Positions 1 through 13,200 of a DNA stretch of 64,000 bases are shown here, in pieces; position 1 is the stretch's first letter; each line of letters starts with the position of its first letter. The notes under the pieces were generated by a model. That model was not told where the DNA came from. It was given only the letters and a program-made list of their open reading frames with translations, and made no database searches. The stretch is taken from NCBI GenBank assembly GCA_020746105.1, contig CM036622.1:40215477-40279476 (forward strand). Reading direction: 5' to 3'. A program made the position numbers and the translations under genes. The DNA comes from Trogon surrucura (lineage: Eukaryota > Chordata > Aves > Trogoniformes > Trogonidae).

Positions 1-2529
1 TCAAAGCCCTCCACAAGCCAGAAACACTACTGACCATTTTTAATACACATTTTGCCACAGACATTTGAAAAACTGAATGAATAATGCAAAGTGGATTTAC
101 CTCCATTGCAGCTAGTTCTCCGTCCCCTATCACATTAGCGTACAAATAACGCACAATAGTTAGCAAGAACACAGAACACGTTCTAAAGAGGTCTGTCTGC
201 CACAATCTTTCAAAGCCTATTTTCAAGAGGTCTAAACATTTCAAGTTTTTTCTTCTTAACCTCTTCTTTCTCCCATGCTCTCTTGTTTCTTCTTCTCTTT
301 TTCATCTACCTTCCCCCCCCTAACCCATTAGGAGAGATGGAGCCCTTTTTCTTGACGCTCATAATCAATCCTTCCCAAGCTGGATTCCACTGCATCTTGA
401 CATAACAATCAATTACTTGCAACATAAAGCTTTTCTTATTTGTTTTACAAAAGCAAACACGAACTTTTGAACAAAATTTTAGGGATGAAATAGCTCTGAG
501 TTAGACAGATAACTGTGTCATTTAAGTACACGCAAAATTCTTTTAAAAGAGATTAGAGAAAAAGTTAAGAGACTGAAGAGGACAATATGCGGGAAATGTG
601 AAAAACAAAGGACAGATTATTAATAGAAGACTAGAAGCAAAAGGAAACTAACTGAAAAAAAAACATGAACACAGTGGCAAGACAAAAAAATTAACAGGGA
701 ATAAACAACAGACGGACTACATTCAGGATCTTCATAGCATCAGGTTCATTTACAAGTACTTTTTCCCTTGTCTAATTCACAACTTGGGCTTTTATTTGAT
801 GATTCAGCTTGATTTCACACACACACACTCTGAGACTGCATAAGAAAGATAGGAGCAAAACACAGACGGTAAATATTTTAAAGAAGAAAGTAAGATCCAA
901 AACACATGGATTCACATATTATGAAAATACAAGCACTACATGTAGTTTCCTGGCAAAAGGTACTAGCTATGTACTGCCTGATAACCAGCTGGATAAATGT
1001 GAAGTCACAAATGAGCATGTTTATAATGCTGAACTAGACGACAGAATTACTAGTTTCTCTTTTCTTCCTACAGATCAGTAAAAAGCCATCAATGTGTTAT
1101 TTCATAACGGCAAGGCATATTCTCACACATTTATTTTGTTATACCCTGAAACACAGGAGGTCAGTACTGCACTATCTTAAAAGTTTTCTAACATCAGCTG
1201 CCACAGAACTGGCAGAAAGTTTTCCTATTTTCAAACATATGGCCTGATATATTTCCCAGGAGGAAAGAGGGCAACAGTTAACCCTCTTCCTTGTTCTTTA
1301 TTTTTATTTTATGACCAAAACCACTTTTTTATAAAGAAGTTGCTTTAATCTGGAGGATTTTTTTTCTTTTCTTCCTTTTTGAAACATTACATCTGTGAGC
1401 CTTAAAGTTTTTAAGAGTCCCTGTACAACTGTTGTGCTGCACCCATATAATTCAGATGGTTTAAATCCACTCCTCTTTGGATAAACAGAATCTGATCTAC
1501 TGTTCTGCTTCAGTTTATATTTTAAAATGACAATACAAATATTCACAGTATAAATTGTTTATGCATACATATGATTATCATTTAATCATTTTGCTGCAAT
1601 TATTGCTTTTACTTTCTCTTACTAAACCATGCAAAGCCACACTTGTGCTACAATAAATGCTCATCATATTTTGAAGGAAAAAAAAATCAACACAAGGGAA
1701 TTTTTTCACATGACACTCTCAGTGAACTCCAGTGAACTCCTCCTCCCAGTCCTGACAGTATGTGTCTGATGGGTTTTGTTGCATCCACAATTTGTGCCCC
1801 TTGAACAGTGCTATCAGAACTGCAATACAAAAATCAATACATATCTATCAATATCAAGAATATATTTTTATTGCCTGATTATATTGCCTCTTTCAAAAAT
1901 TCAAAAATAAACATTTTTAAAGCAGAATTTGAGCAACCTCCCTTCAAACTAAAAATAAACAGTTCCAAAAATTTTACATAAACAGTAACAGAGAAATATA
2001 CACCTACAACATAAGTACTAGGAGATCTTGTATCATAGTTAAGCTTTAAAATTAGACTATTTAACAAGGCAGAAAAAAAAAACCAAAAAAAAATTCACTG
2101 CTGTTTAAACACCAATATATTTCAACCTAAAATGGCCCTGTCCCTGAGGAATATCTGTTACATACAGGAGATGCTTAGCTAAAAGAAACTAAACAGTATC
2201 ACAAACAGAATTTTCATTGTTAGATAATCCTTATTGGATATTATTCTTCTAGCGCATTAAAAATAAGACATTTGTTCTCATTTTAGAGATCACAAAACTA
2301 ATACATGAGGAGCAACTAAGCACCCCAGTTAGCAGAGCAGTGAGGAGCAGACCTTAGAAGATGTTGATTCACATTAAGTGCAGTGGTTACTTAATTATAT
2401 TTCCTTTTCACTTGTAGGAATGTAATTTGTTTCAAAATCCCCTGGAATCTATATAATGGTATCAGATGCATTTATTACATTTCAGCTTTTTTAAAAAAAA
2501 TCTTCAAAGCAACAGTCCTTGTTTTCATG
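1..2529. other. Intronic sequence, no gene seen
   Basis: AT-rich sequence in the presumed intron 3' of the NEBL exon. Frames of 60-90 codons occur (for example 809-1081) but show no recognisable domain or splice context. The C/T-rich block at about 245-320 and several short A runs are low complexity. Confidence 0.6.
1721..1740 (+). repeat. Perfect 10-base tandem duplication
   Basis: CAGTGAACTC is repeated twice without a gap. It is short and probably from replication slippage. Confidence 0.85.
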
Positions 2530-2914
2530 AAGAATCACTGCAAAGCAGGTTGGAGATCATCTGGTCCAGCCTTCTGTTGGCCTCAGACCAAGTTATCCAG
2601 GGCCTTGTCAAGCCAAATCACGAATTTTTCTAGCAAGCGAGACTTCACCACTTCTCTGGGCAACTTATTCCAACGATTAATTGTTCACATGGTGAAGACA
2701 TTTTTTCTTATGCCCAGAATTTCTCCTGAAGCAATTATTACCATTGCCTCTTCTCCTACCATCATGAAAACTCACAAAGAGAGAACCTCCCTTTGTCTGT
2801 ACCTTTTTAGTTATTGGAAGACTGTGATTACATTTCTCCTTAGCCTTCTCTACTCCAGTTCCTTCCATCATATTTCAGACATAAGCTCTCCAGCCCTTTA
2901 ACCACCTTTATTCC
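2530..2914 (-). mobile_element. CR1 LINE fragment (old, 3' part)
   Basis: The plus strand reads GAATCACTGC, GGTTGGAGATCATCTGGTCC, then the antisense of the CR1 ORF2 tail (CTTCACCACTTCTCTGGGCA, ACTTATTCCAACG). It runs on to TCTCCAGCCCTTTAACCACC, matching the antisense of the region just upstream. Many substitutions show it is old. It stops where the LTR-like sequence at 2915 begins. A 124-codon frame on the plus strand here is only the antisense of the LINE. Confidence 0.85.
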
Positions 2915-3155
2915 TGTACTGGTTCTGGCTGGGATGTAGTCAATTTTCTCCATAGCAGCTTGTACAGTGCTGTGGTTTAGATCCATGACCAAAACAATGC
3001 TGATCATACATTAACAGCTGCTGTTGCATAGTGTTTGCACAGCATCAAGGTCTTCTCTTTCTCATTCTGCACACCCAGTGAATAGACTGAGGGTGTAAAA
3101 TAGGTTGGGAAGGGACACAACCAAGCAGTAAGGACAGAGTATTTAAGACATCACC
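2915..3155 (+). mobile_element. ERVL-type LTR fragment (avian endogenous retrovirus)
   Basis: The stretch begins TGTACTGGTTCTGGCTGGGA, the 5' start of a widespread bird ERVL-class LTR as I know it. It keeps the family's order: AATTTTCTCCATAGCAGC, GTGCTGTGGTTTAGAT, ACCAAAACAATGCTGAT, CAGCATCAAGGTCTTCTC, then GGGAAGGGACACAACC. Only the first part of the LTR is clear, and the 3' end is lost in AT-rich sequence after about 3155. No gag, pol or env sequence is next to it, so it is a solo-LTR remnant. Family assignment is from memory of the consensus and needs a repeat-library search. Confidence 0.75.
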
Positions 3156-4448
3156 TATCCCAAGAATAATACTTGATTTTATTATTTACACTGTTTTTTA
3201 TGTACTAGTTACCTTAGTACTGTTTTCCACTTCTAATTAACCAAATCCAGAAAGCAGCTAGTATCAAAGTTATGGAACAAGAGTTCTTAATGGAATTAGC
3301 CTGGGGGTTTTGATTTTTGAATTACCACCTTCAGGCAGAATATGCTTTTTAAAAAGCTATCACATGACTTAGAAAACTAAGTCTCAAAAAGCAACTTAAT
3401 CATTTGAGTACCTAGAACTGATTGAAATACATAAAGGAGTGAGGATAAAAGAAAACCTTCTCTTCTGTTTCAGTCATCTAAGGTTAACAAACATCATTTT
3501 AATTCCAGCAGAAGTTCTTCTACCATCAAAAAGGACAGCTGGTAGAATACAAGCAAAGAAACACAATCTTTATTAGTTTCCCATTTCCTATTTTCCTAAA
3601 TTTACATCATATAAAATTAATAGCTTAAGGCATTTGGCTCCTGCAGCTTATAGGCAGTTTTCTGTAACAAGGTGTCTCAACAGAAAAGTAGAAGGTAGCC
3701 AAGGCTGAAAAGCAGGTCATCTTAATAGATCGTCATAGTCTTGCCATTAGGTCATAGATTGTAGCTCTGGTTGCTCTACATACAGCATTTCACCTCCCTG
3801 TCTGTAAGGCGGAGCTCTGGAAAGCTACAGGCATCCAGGCTTTAATCAATTTGTGTCACTGTGACTGGAGAAATTCCAGTAAAAGAAATTCAGATACTAC
3901 CTCGGACTGGATGGAGAAAGGCCCTGGAAAGATGTGCAGCTATTAAAGAGAATCACCGTGAAGCTAAAGTTGCAAAGGAATCATTTTGGGCTTTGGGGAT
4001 AAACTTGGCTCATTTCAGAAGCGGAAGTCTCCCAAAGACAGGCAGAGGTTGAGAATACAGACAGGAAGAAGAAGTGCTCTGGCTTCCGATTTGCTGCTGT
4101 TATCTTCAGAAACAACAGAAAAGAATGAAAAGATGGTGCCTGAAACTAGGGAAAAGAAGTATAATTAACTTTGGTGCAAGGTGGTCTCAATTGTTTCTCA
4201 TCAAGTCTCAGATCAACGTGCAAAACCACGAGGATAAATTATGGCCATTATTTGTTGTTCAGATGAGGGAGACAGGAATGGTACAGAAATCTCAAAACGA
4301 GACAAAATAGCCTTTTTCCTTTTAACAATTAGCTTTGCAAGAGACGCCTACCTTTTTAGCAACAGCCAGGAGTTATTTAGCATACACTTATCAAGGGGCT
4401 TTAGCAGTCTATTGGGATCTGGACAGTGATCGTGCCAAAAGCAATGGG
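3156..4448. other. Intronic sequence, no gene seen
   Basis: Begins with an AT-rich stretch that may be the decayed rest of the LTR at 2915. The part from about 3860 to 4440 has overlapping plus-strand frames of about 60-80 codons with no recognisable protein. Confidence 0.55.
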
Positions 4449-4675
4449 TAGAACCATAGAATGTTAGTGGTTGGAAGGGCCTCCAGAGATCATCTAGTCC
4501 AACCCTGCTGCCAGAGCAGGATCCCCTAGGGCAGCCACACAGAAACACATCCAAGCGGGTTTTGAATGTCTCCAGAGAAGGAGACTCCACAACCTCTCTC
4601 GGCAGCCTGTTCCAGCGCTCTGTCACCCTCACAGAGTTTCTCCTCATGTTGAGGCAGAACTTCCTATGTTCTAGC
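4449..4675 (-). mobile_element. CR1 LINE 3' fragment
   Basis: The plus strand reads ACCATAGAATG, GGTTGGAAGGGCCTCC, AGATCATCTAGTCCAACC, then GACTCCACAACCTCTCTCGG. This is the antisense of a CR1 3' end. The minus-strand peptide keeps the CR1 ORF2 tail ([19 protein letters not shown]). It breaks off at about 4675, just past the antisense of the ACATGAGGAGAAAC region. It is well preserved, so younger than the copy at 2530. Confidence 0.93.
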
Positions 4676-7600
4676 TACTGGTAGAGCCAGTATAAAGGAT
4701 GTGGGCAAGAAGGCAGCCCGCTTTGTAGGAGCCACCCAACCAAGTCTAAAACTGCGTGACCAGGGAAAACAGGGTTAGCTCTGGCACTATACACAGGATT
4801 GGAGGGGGAGCCTTCTGCAAGATTAGGGGAACTGTCAGCAAAACTATCTTCATGAAGGAAAAGGTAACAGGAGCATTCTGAAAATACAGCAGTTAGTGAT
4901 TTTTCACTTGCCCTGGATTTTCAGAAAGACTTTCCTCAGCCCCTTGCAACAGCTCAATATGATCAAAGCAAGATGTTATGCTCGCTCCAGCAACCATGGG
5001 GACAATTGCAGCTGCTTCAAAACAGAAGAAACTTGAGTTATACTAGAATGTAATGAAATCTCTGAAGGTCTCATTGAACTCTATTAGAAAACAGAATGGT
5101 ATTCAACAGAATGGTATTCAGACTGGTATTCTAAATGACTTTAGACATCAGTATAGAAACTTTCACACAGTTAACAAAAAGCATACTTCAGAATAAGAAA
5201 AATCCCTTCCTTAGTTTATAACATTAAGTTCCCCTGCAAGTACAGGTGAGTTACTGGCACTGTTAATAACGTGGCATTATTGGATAATGTTCAGCACATG
5301 TTACTCTACAGTTTATAAAAGTGCTTGTTTTCATTTGCACTAATTCACAAAATTCAGTAATTGGCAATAGGTTGTTCCCAACCTTAGTGCAAATTAGCAA
5401 GGTTCCACTTAATTGTCTTTAATTACTGAACTGGAAAGGATGATCATGCACATTGAGAGATAATTAGCTAAGTGGGTACTAACCGGGGTTTTTTGTGTGT
5501 GAAAATCTCCAATCATTCAACTAGACACTGACTCAGGCATTTCCTTTTGAGATAGATGTTTCCAGTGAACCCCATTAGCTACCCAAAGCTGCACAGTAAC
5601 AGCTGGAAATCAGTGTAGGCAACACTCAGAGAAAAATGGGCTTGAACAGGAGCAGCTATTCCCTTCTGAATTGGACTGCCTCATACTAATTGAGAACAAC
5701 TTCAGTGGGCTGACAGAACCTGTAGTTCCAACATGATAAAAATGATGTTTACAGTCCCCAGGGGTACTGAATAGAAGTCTGCCTTCATGCATAGGAAACA
5801 TATTAGCAATTGCACCAGTTGTGAAAAACAGCTGCCTGGCCATCCCCCTCACAGACCAAAAATACTGGACAGGGGCTGTTAGTTCAGAAACAGTAAGAAC
5901 AGCCACACAAATACAAAATATGCACAGAAGACCAGCACTGGACTAAGTAGTGTGCAAGCAGGCAGTGCTATGGTAACAGAAATTAGATTTAATTGAAAGC
6001 AAGGTTAAGAAAGAACTTGGGCAATAACCTCTGTTTTTCAACAGAATACATTCCTACAGTAACTGAAATATATAGAAAGCAAATACCCTTAAGACCTAAT
6101 ATGCTTCAGTAATTTATTTCCAAATCAGGGTCAGGAGAGTTGATAACATTTGTTTCATTTCTGCTGTAAAGAACACATGCCTCAAAGAAGAAAAACCCAG
6201 TAAGTAAAGGAAGATAGGATTGATATACACCAATTGTAAATCATACGTTTCTTTCCAATCTGCTCTTTCAAATAAAATATCAAGCAGGAAATCCATTTTC
6301 CCAACGTCTCCTTTCCTAGGTGAAGTATCTGTCTTCTCCCTTAGACAACATCTCCCCATCGCTGTTGTAGCTCATTACCAAGGTAGTCACAACAGCCAGC
6401 TATTCCAGCATTTACATAGCAAGCATGAATCAGCCTGGTAAGCACAATGAACCTCAGCCATCTATTCAGCAGAGAAACAGAGTCTGCAGATGAATAACCT
6501 ACTGCTGTCATCTCAACAGTTACAAAAAGGAAATGGTCCGTATATTTGTAAAGCAACATTATTGATAAATGTCCAGTTTAACCCCAGGATTATATTTCCT
6601 AACTTTTTTCCCCTCAAAGTATTATTCCAGTGTAAAGGTACTTTTTTTTTCCCCCTTACAATACTAGTATTTACCAATTAATAACCAGCTGGCAGAAGAA
6701 AGACTATTTACTTGACTTTTTTGGTTCTGTATTTGAGAGAGATGTAATAACATCAGCATACAACTGGGAAAAAAATTCTTGAGTAAACCAAATACTTAGG
6801 AAGAACTTCCTATCTGATTTGAATTTGACCACTTAACGACAATTCCAAGAGAAGGCTTTTGCAGTCAATTTATTTACAGATTGAATGCCCGCATTGCTCC
6901 ACACAACCTCACGGAGGGGCATCCAAGATCCTGAAGCACTGCTGTTTAACTGTCTTTGCAATACAAACTACTCTGCTGAATAAATTCTCTGAGCTGGGGA
7001 CCCATGCTATAGCAGCAGCTATACTGCATCCAGTTCCCCAGCAGCTAGAGACGACTGCACCACGCAGAGAAAGCTCCTGCTGTGACTTTACACTGTCAGC
7101 TCGTTTCAGCAAAGGAATATTTTCCTTTGATTTCTGTAAAATTCCAAGCTCTAATTCCTGTCGTCAGTGATGTACCAAAGTCTTGACGCGGAGGGAAATG
7201 AATGAAAAATTAAAACCATATTATTTTTAAATAAAATATGAGCTTCCTTCAGCATGTGTTCGAAACAAATCTGACTATTACTGAAACACTCCATTCCAGA
7301 CAAAAAAAAAAAAATCCCTGTTTTAGCTGCATCAGAGGCAAGATTTATTGATACTAAAAATAACTCACTGGACTAACATCTCTCAGGCTTACATGATTTA
7401 CAGAGTCAAAGAAACATCTGCTAAGAATGAGCTAAATGATCTTACTTAATTTATACTGTAATTATTAAAAGTGGAGAAAACTAACTTTCATTTAATAACA
7501 CTTGACTGAGTCCTACAAGTTCTATTTGCCAGACTATTATTTCTCCCATTGCTAGTGCTTTGTCTCAAAACTATGTTGTCCATAACAAAGCGTACGGATG

Positions 7601-7886
7601 GCCTTAAAATTAAATGAATAGGTTTATTAAAGAAATTTAATTTCCATGCTGAAAACACTGCAGTTTCCACTGTCAGCAAAAGCTGCCATTCTTCAATACT
7701 AAAAACGAATTTTAAATAAATTGGGAGACAAAGAAAATTGTTGAGATAAAATAATTTTGCAGAGGTTGAGGATCTGGTTCAATGTATACAAGGAGCAACT
7801 CTTAATGTCGTTGCTTTGAGGTTTGTTCACTGGAAGAAAGAATTTAACTGGCTGAAATATGTATTTTTTCTATTTCTACTGGACCT
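4676..7886. other. Intronic sequence, possible conserved AT-rich block
   Basis: No gene or recognised repeat apart from the tandem duplication at 5091. The part at about 5260-5480 is dense in homeodomain-type cores (TTAATTG, TTTAATTACTG, ATAATTAGC) and free of simple repeats, which can mark a conserved noncoding element. Frames at 5610-5906 and 6859-7170 are not recognisable. Confidence 0.5.
5091..5132 (+). repeat. Short tandem duplication, 15-base unit
   Basis: ACAGAATGGTATTCA occurs twice in perfect tandem (5091-5105 and 5106-5120), followed by a partial third copy (CTGGTATTCT). It is a small local duplication, likely length-variable. Confidence 0.9.
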
Positions 7887-7974
7887 AAGGAAGGGGCGTA
7901 GGAGGGCAGGGGGGAGAGAGAGGGGAAGGAGAGAGGGGAGCTGAGAGAGCACAGAGAGAGAGAGGATGGCTGGA
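7887..7974 (+). repeat. Polypurine (GA-rich) tract
   Basis: About 85 bases are almost purely G and A on the plus strand, built of GGGGAGAGAGAGG-like units with few pyrimidines. Such mirror-like polypurine tracts can form triplex (H-DNA). On the NEBL sense strand it is a C/T-rich tract, but it is not followed by a recognisable exon. Confidence 0.8.
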
Positions 7975-8069
7975 AGCTATTATTATACAGAATGAGTGGA
8001 AAATAGCTAAAGCCTTCCTAGTCTCTTGAAGAGAGTTTAGTGAAACATTTTCATAAATATTTTCTTTTA

Positions 8070-8111
8070 TTTATATATATATATACACACACATACATAT
8101 ATATATATATA
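8070..8111 (+). repeat. Compound TA/CA microsatellite
   Basis: About seven TA units, four AC units, then a second TA block. It is likely polymorphic in length. Confidence 0.9.
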
Positions 8112-9304
8112 GGGTAAGGGTATCTGAAAACTCAGAAACATTTTACACATGAATTTTAATTCTTAACATTTTTCCACTCAAATTTTTTTTCCAATTCTAC
8201 AAACATTTTTTCAACTTTTGAACTTCCACTGTTTTCAACAGTGTTCCAGACCAATATTTTGGAAAAAAAAAATCCATTCTAAACAATATTATGAATTTGT
8301 TATTTCTAGTCTATCAAAAAAATTAGTCATTCACAAATCAACCTTTCAATCAATCAGACAGTTCTGGAACAAGTGTATACCCAGTTTCTCAGTATATCTG
8401 AAGATATACCTTATCTTTTCTTCATCTTAGTCTACATCTTCTTCCTGATTATCTGGATGGTCACACTTAAAATCAACACTTTGTGCTTCCGAAATACTGG
8501 GCTCTGTAACACTGCCGCAGTAGATCTTAAATACTTCTGCCCATTTAAACTTTAGAAGAGCAGACAAAAATCCATTCAGACTCATAATCAGAAAATTAAA
8601 CAAACTGGTTTCTCAGAGGAGTAATAAGATAAAAAATTTAACCACTAGAATTGTCTGCTATTGACATAACAAAAAAATCATATTCCTTTATTCTTTGTAC
8701 ATTGGATCTAGAGGTTCTTCTTTCATCAGTGAGATAAAAAACCCAAATGGCTCCAGACAGCTCAGTAACAAAATTAATGAAGAAATCCCCAAAGAACATA
8801 AACTCTTAATTAGTAAAACACAATTTTCTTGAAAGTAGACAGAAGTAATGAATCAGAAACACTTAAATGCTTCAGGAATTGATGCCTATGTCAAATCACT
8901 TGCCATTAAACAAAGTCTAATGAAAAACTGAATACAGAAGCCTGTTAAGAACATTTATAAACATCCATTCCTCGACACCCCAGAAGCAGGTGGGACTTGC
9001 CTCAGAAAAAGGGAGTATCCAGATTGCGTACTTCTGCATATCCTATGCTTCTATTTTAAAATAGATACCTTCAATAGGAACAGTCACCAGGAAGTTTCTT
9101 TCCATACCTTCTGAACAGAAGGAAGCAGCAGAAGTAAAACATTAACCAGGAGTTTTTGGTGAGCCCCCTCACCATGTTTCCAGGAACATGTTCTATAGGG
9201 TGCTATAAAATAAGATGACCAGCACAACTTTCCACAGCTTGCTGGTTCAACATAGCAGAAGTGCTTTTCACTAGACTTCTCATGTGCCCCCTCTCTCTCT
9301 ACAG

Positions 9305-9354
9305 TCTTCTTTTTTTTCTTTTTTTTTTCTTTTTTTTTCTTTTTTTTTTTTTTA
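9305..9354 (+). repeat. Poly-T tract with regular C interruptions
   Basis: Runs of 7 to 14 T are separated by single C bases over 50 bases. On the minus (NEBL sense) strand this is a poly-A tract with G interruptions. It resembles neither a CR1 end (CR1 has no poly-A tail) nor a splice acceptor on the transcribed strand. Confidence 0.85.
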
Positions 9355-10095
9355 CTTTTGACTTCAGTTCCCTGTTGGTTATCATGTCATAGTCTGGTTA
9401 TCATGTCATTTGGTATCAAACACTACCTGCTATGTAACAAGACAGAAGATTCTACCCTACTTTAGAAGTCTTTACCCAAAACACCCATATCACACCCATA
9501 GTTAATGGGCAGCAACAGGGGCACTGTTCACACAACCTATTTAAGATGTTCTGATCCATTCAGGTTACATTACTTCGCAGATGGCAGAAGAATAATGCCC
9601 TATGGCTCCAGCATCTACAAAAACAGAGGGAATTTTAAAAAGTTTTCACCTACTAACTTAATCCATCAACCATACACGTGTATTTGCAACTTGAAATCGT
9701 TCAGAGAGCAGAGGTGACAGAGCTGCAGTCCAGAGACACAGCTCTCAGCACAGCTGAGTGCTCTGCCTAGCACAGCTCTCCACCTGCTGAAAGCTTCTGC
9801 CTTAAGTACAGTATTTTACCATCGGACTTTCCTTTTTGCCTCCTCTCTGCATGCCCTCCAGTTCTCCGTTCAGTGGCTGCTGACTCAAGCTCTGCCATCT
9901 CTGGTGCTGTGCTCTGCTGACAGCCTTCCAGGGCAGCAGCTCCAATGATTCATTGGTATCATCTATTTCAAAATATTCCAATTACTGCACGCTCAATTTA
10001 CATATTATCACAAGGACCTGGTAAGCCAGATTGCCAAGTAGAACTAAGATGAAGTAAAAGCAAAGGTCAAAAGCCACAAAACACATTAACAAAAA

Positions 10096-10285
10096 CTTTT
10101 GCACTGAGAGGGTGACAGAGCACTGGCACAGGCTGCCCAGGGAGGTTGTGGAGTCTCCTTCTCTGGAGACATTCAAAACCCACCTGGACGTGTTCTTGTG
10201 TGACCTACTGTAGGTGATCCTGCTCTGGCAGGGGGTTGGACTAGATGATTTTTTGAGGTCCCCCTAACATTCTGTGATTCTGTGT
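10096..10285 (+). mobile_element. CR1 LINE 3' fragment
   Basis: It starts in the ORF2 tail (GGGTGACAGAGCACTGGCAC, GGCTGCCCAGGGAGGTTGTG, GAGACATTCAAAACCCACCT), passes the TTGGACTAGATGAT motif and ends in ATTCTGTGATTCTGTG, a mutated pair of CR1 terminal octamers. It is about 190 bases, a typical severe 5' truncation. Confidence 0.93.
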
Positions 10286-13200
10286 GTGAAGGCCTTTACA
10301 AGCTCAAGGCTTGTAAAATGGGACAAGAGACTGAAAAAGGATGGAATTTAACTGAAGGAGTAAGTTAAGGATGGAGAAGGAAGAGTAGCTTCTGTTGCAG
10401 TAGCTGATGAAGATGTCATCAGCAGTATCACAAGACTCCAATACTCATTCCATAAGTATTTACCGTGGGCTAAGGCTGGTGGCAAAGGCCACCATGTTCA
10501 CAAGGTATGGTACTAACAACATAAGGGTATATGTAACCCGCAGGCCAACAGTCTAGCGGGAGCAACTCAAGCCAAATACATTATTTGATTTTTTTAATTC
10601 TCCTCTTACACAGTGATCAAAACATTTTCTTTTCATCAAAACAAGCCACATACTCCACTTCTGAACTATCTATTGTAAAAATGAGCACAGCTCATGATCT
10701 AGAAGTGGCACCTTCATTCACATTTACTACTTTTCTTCTAAAGCTTTAAAGCAATTTACTACAGTTCACGAAAAAAAATTTTAAACAAGAAATTTATGCT
10801 TAATTTTACCAGGTAAAATTACTTTCTTTCAAGAGGTATTCAACTATTTTTAATTCACAGTAGATATATATTTATATAACAATTTTATATTTTAAATAAA
10901 ACTGAGCTGCAAGTTTATATAAACACAAAATATTTAAATTTTGGTTACTGATATCAAATTAGTATTTTTAATTTGGGTTTCTGATTTGCTTACATAGTGC
11001 CAAAGTACAAGAAGAGGCAGTAAGCAACAGCTTTTTTGCTTGTTTAATTAATTTGTATTTTAATTAAAGTAGCTTATGTATTTTGCCCTCCAAATTCACA
11101 GTCTAGTAAAAATTTTAAAAAAGAAAAAACATCATGGACAAAATAAAACTGCTCTAGACAGATTCTGACAAATTTTTGCCAAAAAAAGTGTTTCCACCAA
11201 ATATCTTCAAAGCTCTAACATTCGGTGCAAAGAAAGCATTTAAGTATTTTCTTCCATTCACTTTGTTTTGGGCAAGGTTAAACATTATCCTAATCCTACT
11301 CTTTTTCCTTTCTCTTTCTTTCCTGACCCTTTCACTTGAAAGCCCATCAAGATAATCTCCTGCAAGCATAGCACTACCTGACAAACTATCACCCCGAATA
11401 GACCTCAATCCATCCTGTGAGGCAGCAGTTACAAGAAATCATTGAACTCTGAATGGTCCCTGCACCATCTGAGAATAAATCAGGAGGACAATATATTTCT
11501 TGGATCTAAAACAGCCCCATCAATAAGTAACCTAAGCATGAGGAAAACGACCAACTAAAATGCTGACGAACACTCATGGCCTTTTATTGGGGTCAAGGGG
11601 TAGGACTGCCCAGGAACCCTCCTGCCTTTCTTCTCCTTCCAAATACTCTGAAAGGTCTAACACCATGCGGTTTCTGATTCACGTGTTGTTTCGGCCTTGC
11701 ACCACCAGGCAAGCCAAGGCCGGTTTCTCCTTTCTCCTTCTCCCAGTCACACTCTCCACATTACAAGTGCTCTTTGCCGCAGGAGCAGAGAGCTCAGACT
11801 AGACAGTCAGAAATTATCAAGAACTGAAAAACAAAGTCAGAGAGAAAGACAGGCAGAGAAAAACTCCACAAAGCTTCAAAGCACAAAAAGTGTCTCTAGT
11901 TGGAGCAGACAAAACCCTTCTGCAGCTACACAAAACCCAAAGCCAGCATACCACATCTTGATGGGGAACACCGGGGATGAGAAAGATTTTGTTTATTCAG
12001 GTTTTAATTTCTCTGCTAAGGGTAAAGCTCCCTTTTCCTTCTTCATTTGCTTGAAGCTTCTACTTTGTAAGACTTCCAATTAAGAGAATGTGACACTCTC
12101 ACCGAGCTTGGATTTTTCCTATTAAGCAGCTTTGCTGGTCATTTTGTTAAGGCCACCTCCAGAACAAATGCTGACCGAAAACAGAATTAATAATGGATTT
12201 AAAGGGTACTAATCACTTGCCAACACACACAATGGGGACAGCTGTTTTACACATAGAAAAGATATGCATGTGGACAGACTTTCTTGTTACACTCGAAAAA
12301 AGCCAAAAAGGTAAAGAAATCCAGCCACTCTCAACTGCTATATAAAAATCTTTAACAATTTAAAATACTTTAGCAGATACAAGTAAGTGCTGTACAAAAT
12401 GCATAATTATAAAGGCTCTTCAAAAGCAGACTTGCATCCCAGTCAATCACATGGGAGAAGTCCATAGGTAAATCAATATTTTCCTTTTTTTTCAGTATAG
12501 ATCTAAAGAGTACATGCATTCTATGAAAAAGTAACTGCATCAAACAAAAAGAAATATAATCGTGCTCACAGAAATTCTGCTCTCAAATTCTACATTGCCA
12601 TCACAAGAGAAATAATGCAACAAGTTTATTGCATGCCAGTAAAAAATATTTAACCATGGGACAAACTAACGATGGATTTGAGGTAACTTCCAGAGGTATG
12701 TTAGAATAGAATTTGATCCCTTAACCATGTGGTAAACTCAGTTATATGTTAGAACACTTAATTTTCTTTCTCCTTTGAAAGGGAACTACAGATATCTGCA
12801 AATCAACACAACACTGTAAGCAAAGATCACTCTCAAGAATCCCTTAAACTAGAAAAACTGACATGTTGAGCTTGTAGCATCAGCACAAAAACCCCTAATG
12901 TCTAAAGAGTAAAAGTGGATCATCCTTATGGAATAAAAATTTACAAAGGAATAAAGACCAAATTCAAAACATTTTCTAAGAACCAATACAATTAGGCAGA
13001 ATGTAGTCATTTATCATATTCTTTCAAGACATTAATGTAAGGGTATGAGACTAAAGACAAGAAAAAATGAAGAGAAAAATTAACCTTGCCTCTAGAAATT
13101 CTCAGTCCAGAACCTCTGAAGTTTGTTAAGAAATTACCACAGACGAACATAAAAATTGGTTTCATTATATCAAGATGGATGACTAGTTTCATTCCTTGGT

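Larger units (their letters stand above)
7975..10095. other. Intronic sequence with simple repeats
   Basis: Holds the TA/CA microsatellite and the poly-T tract. It is otherwise unremarkable AT-rich sequence; no exon or transposon was recognised. Confidence 0.55.

Noticed and set aside
2527-2901. A 124-codon plus-strand frame
   Set aside because: It is the antisense of an old CR1 fragment.
7354-7363. MEF2-like consensus CTAAAAATAA (also at 34684-34693)
   Set aside because: A muscle gene makes it tempting, but such a 10-base AT-rich match is expected several times by chance in 64 kb of AT-rich DNA.
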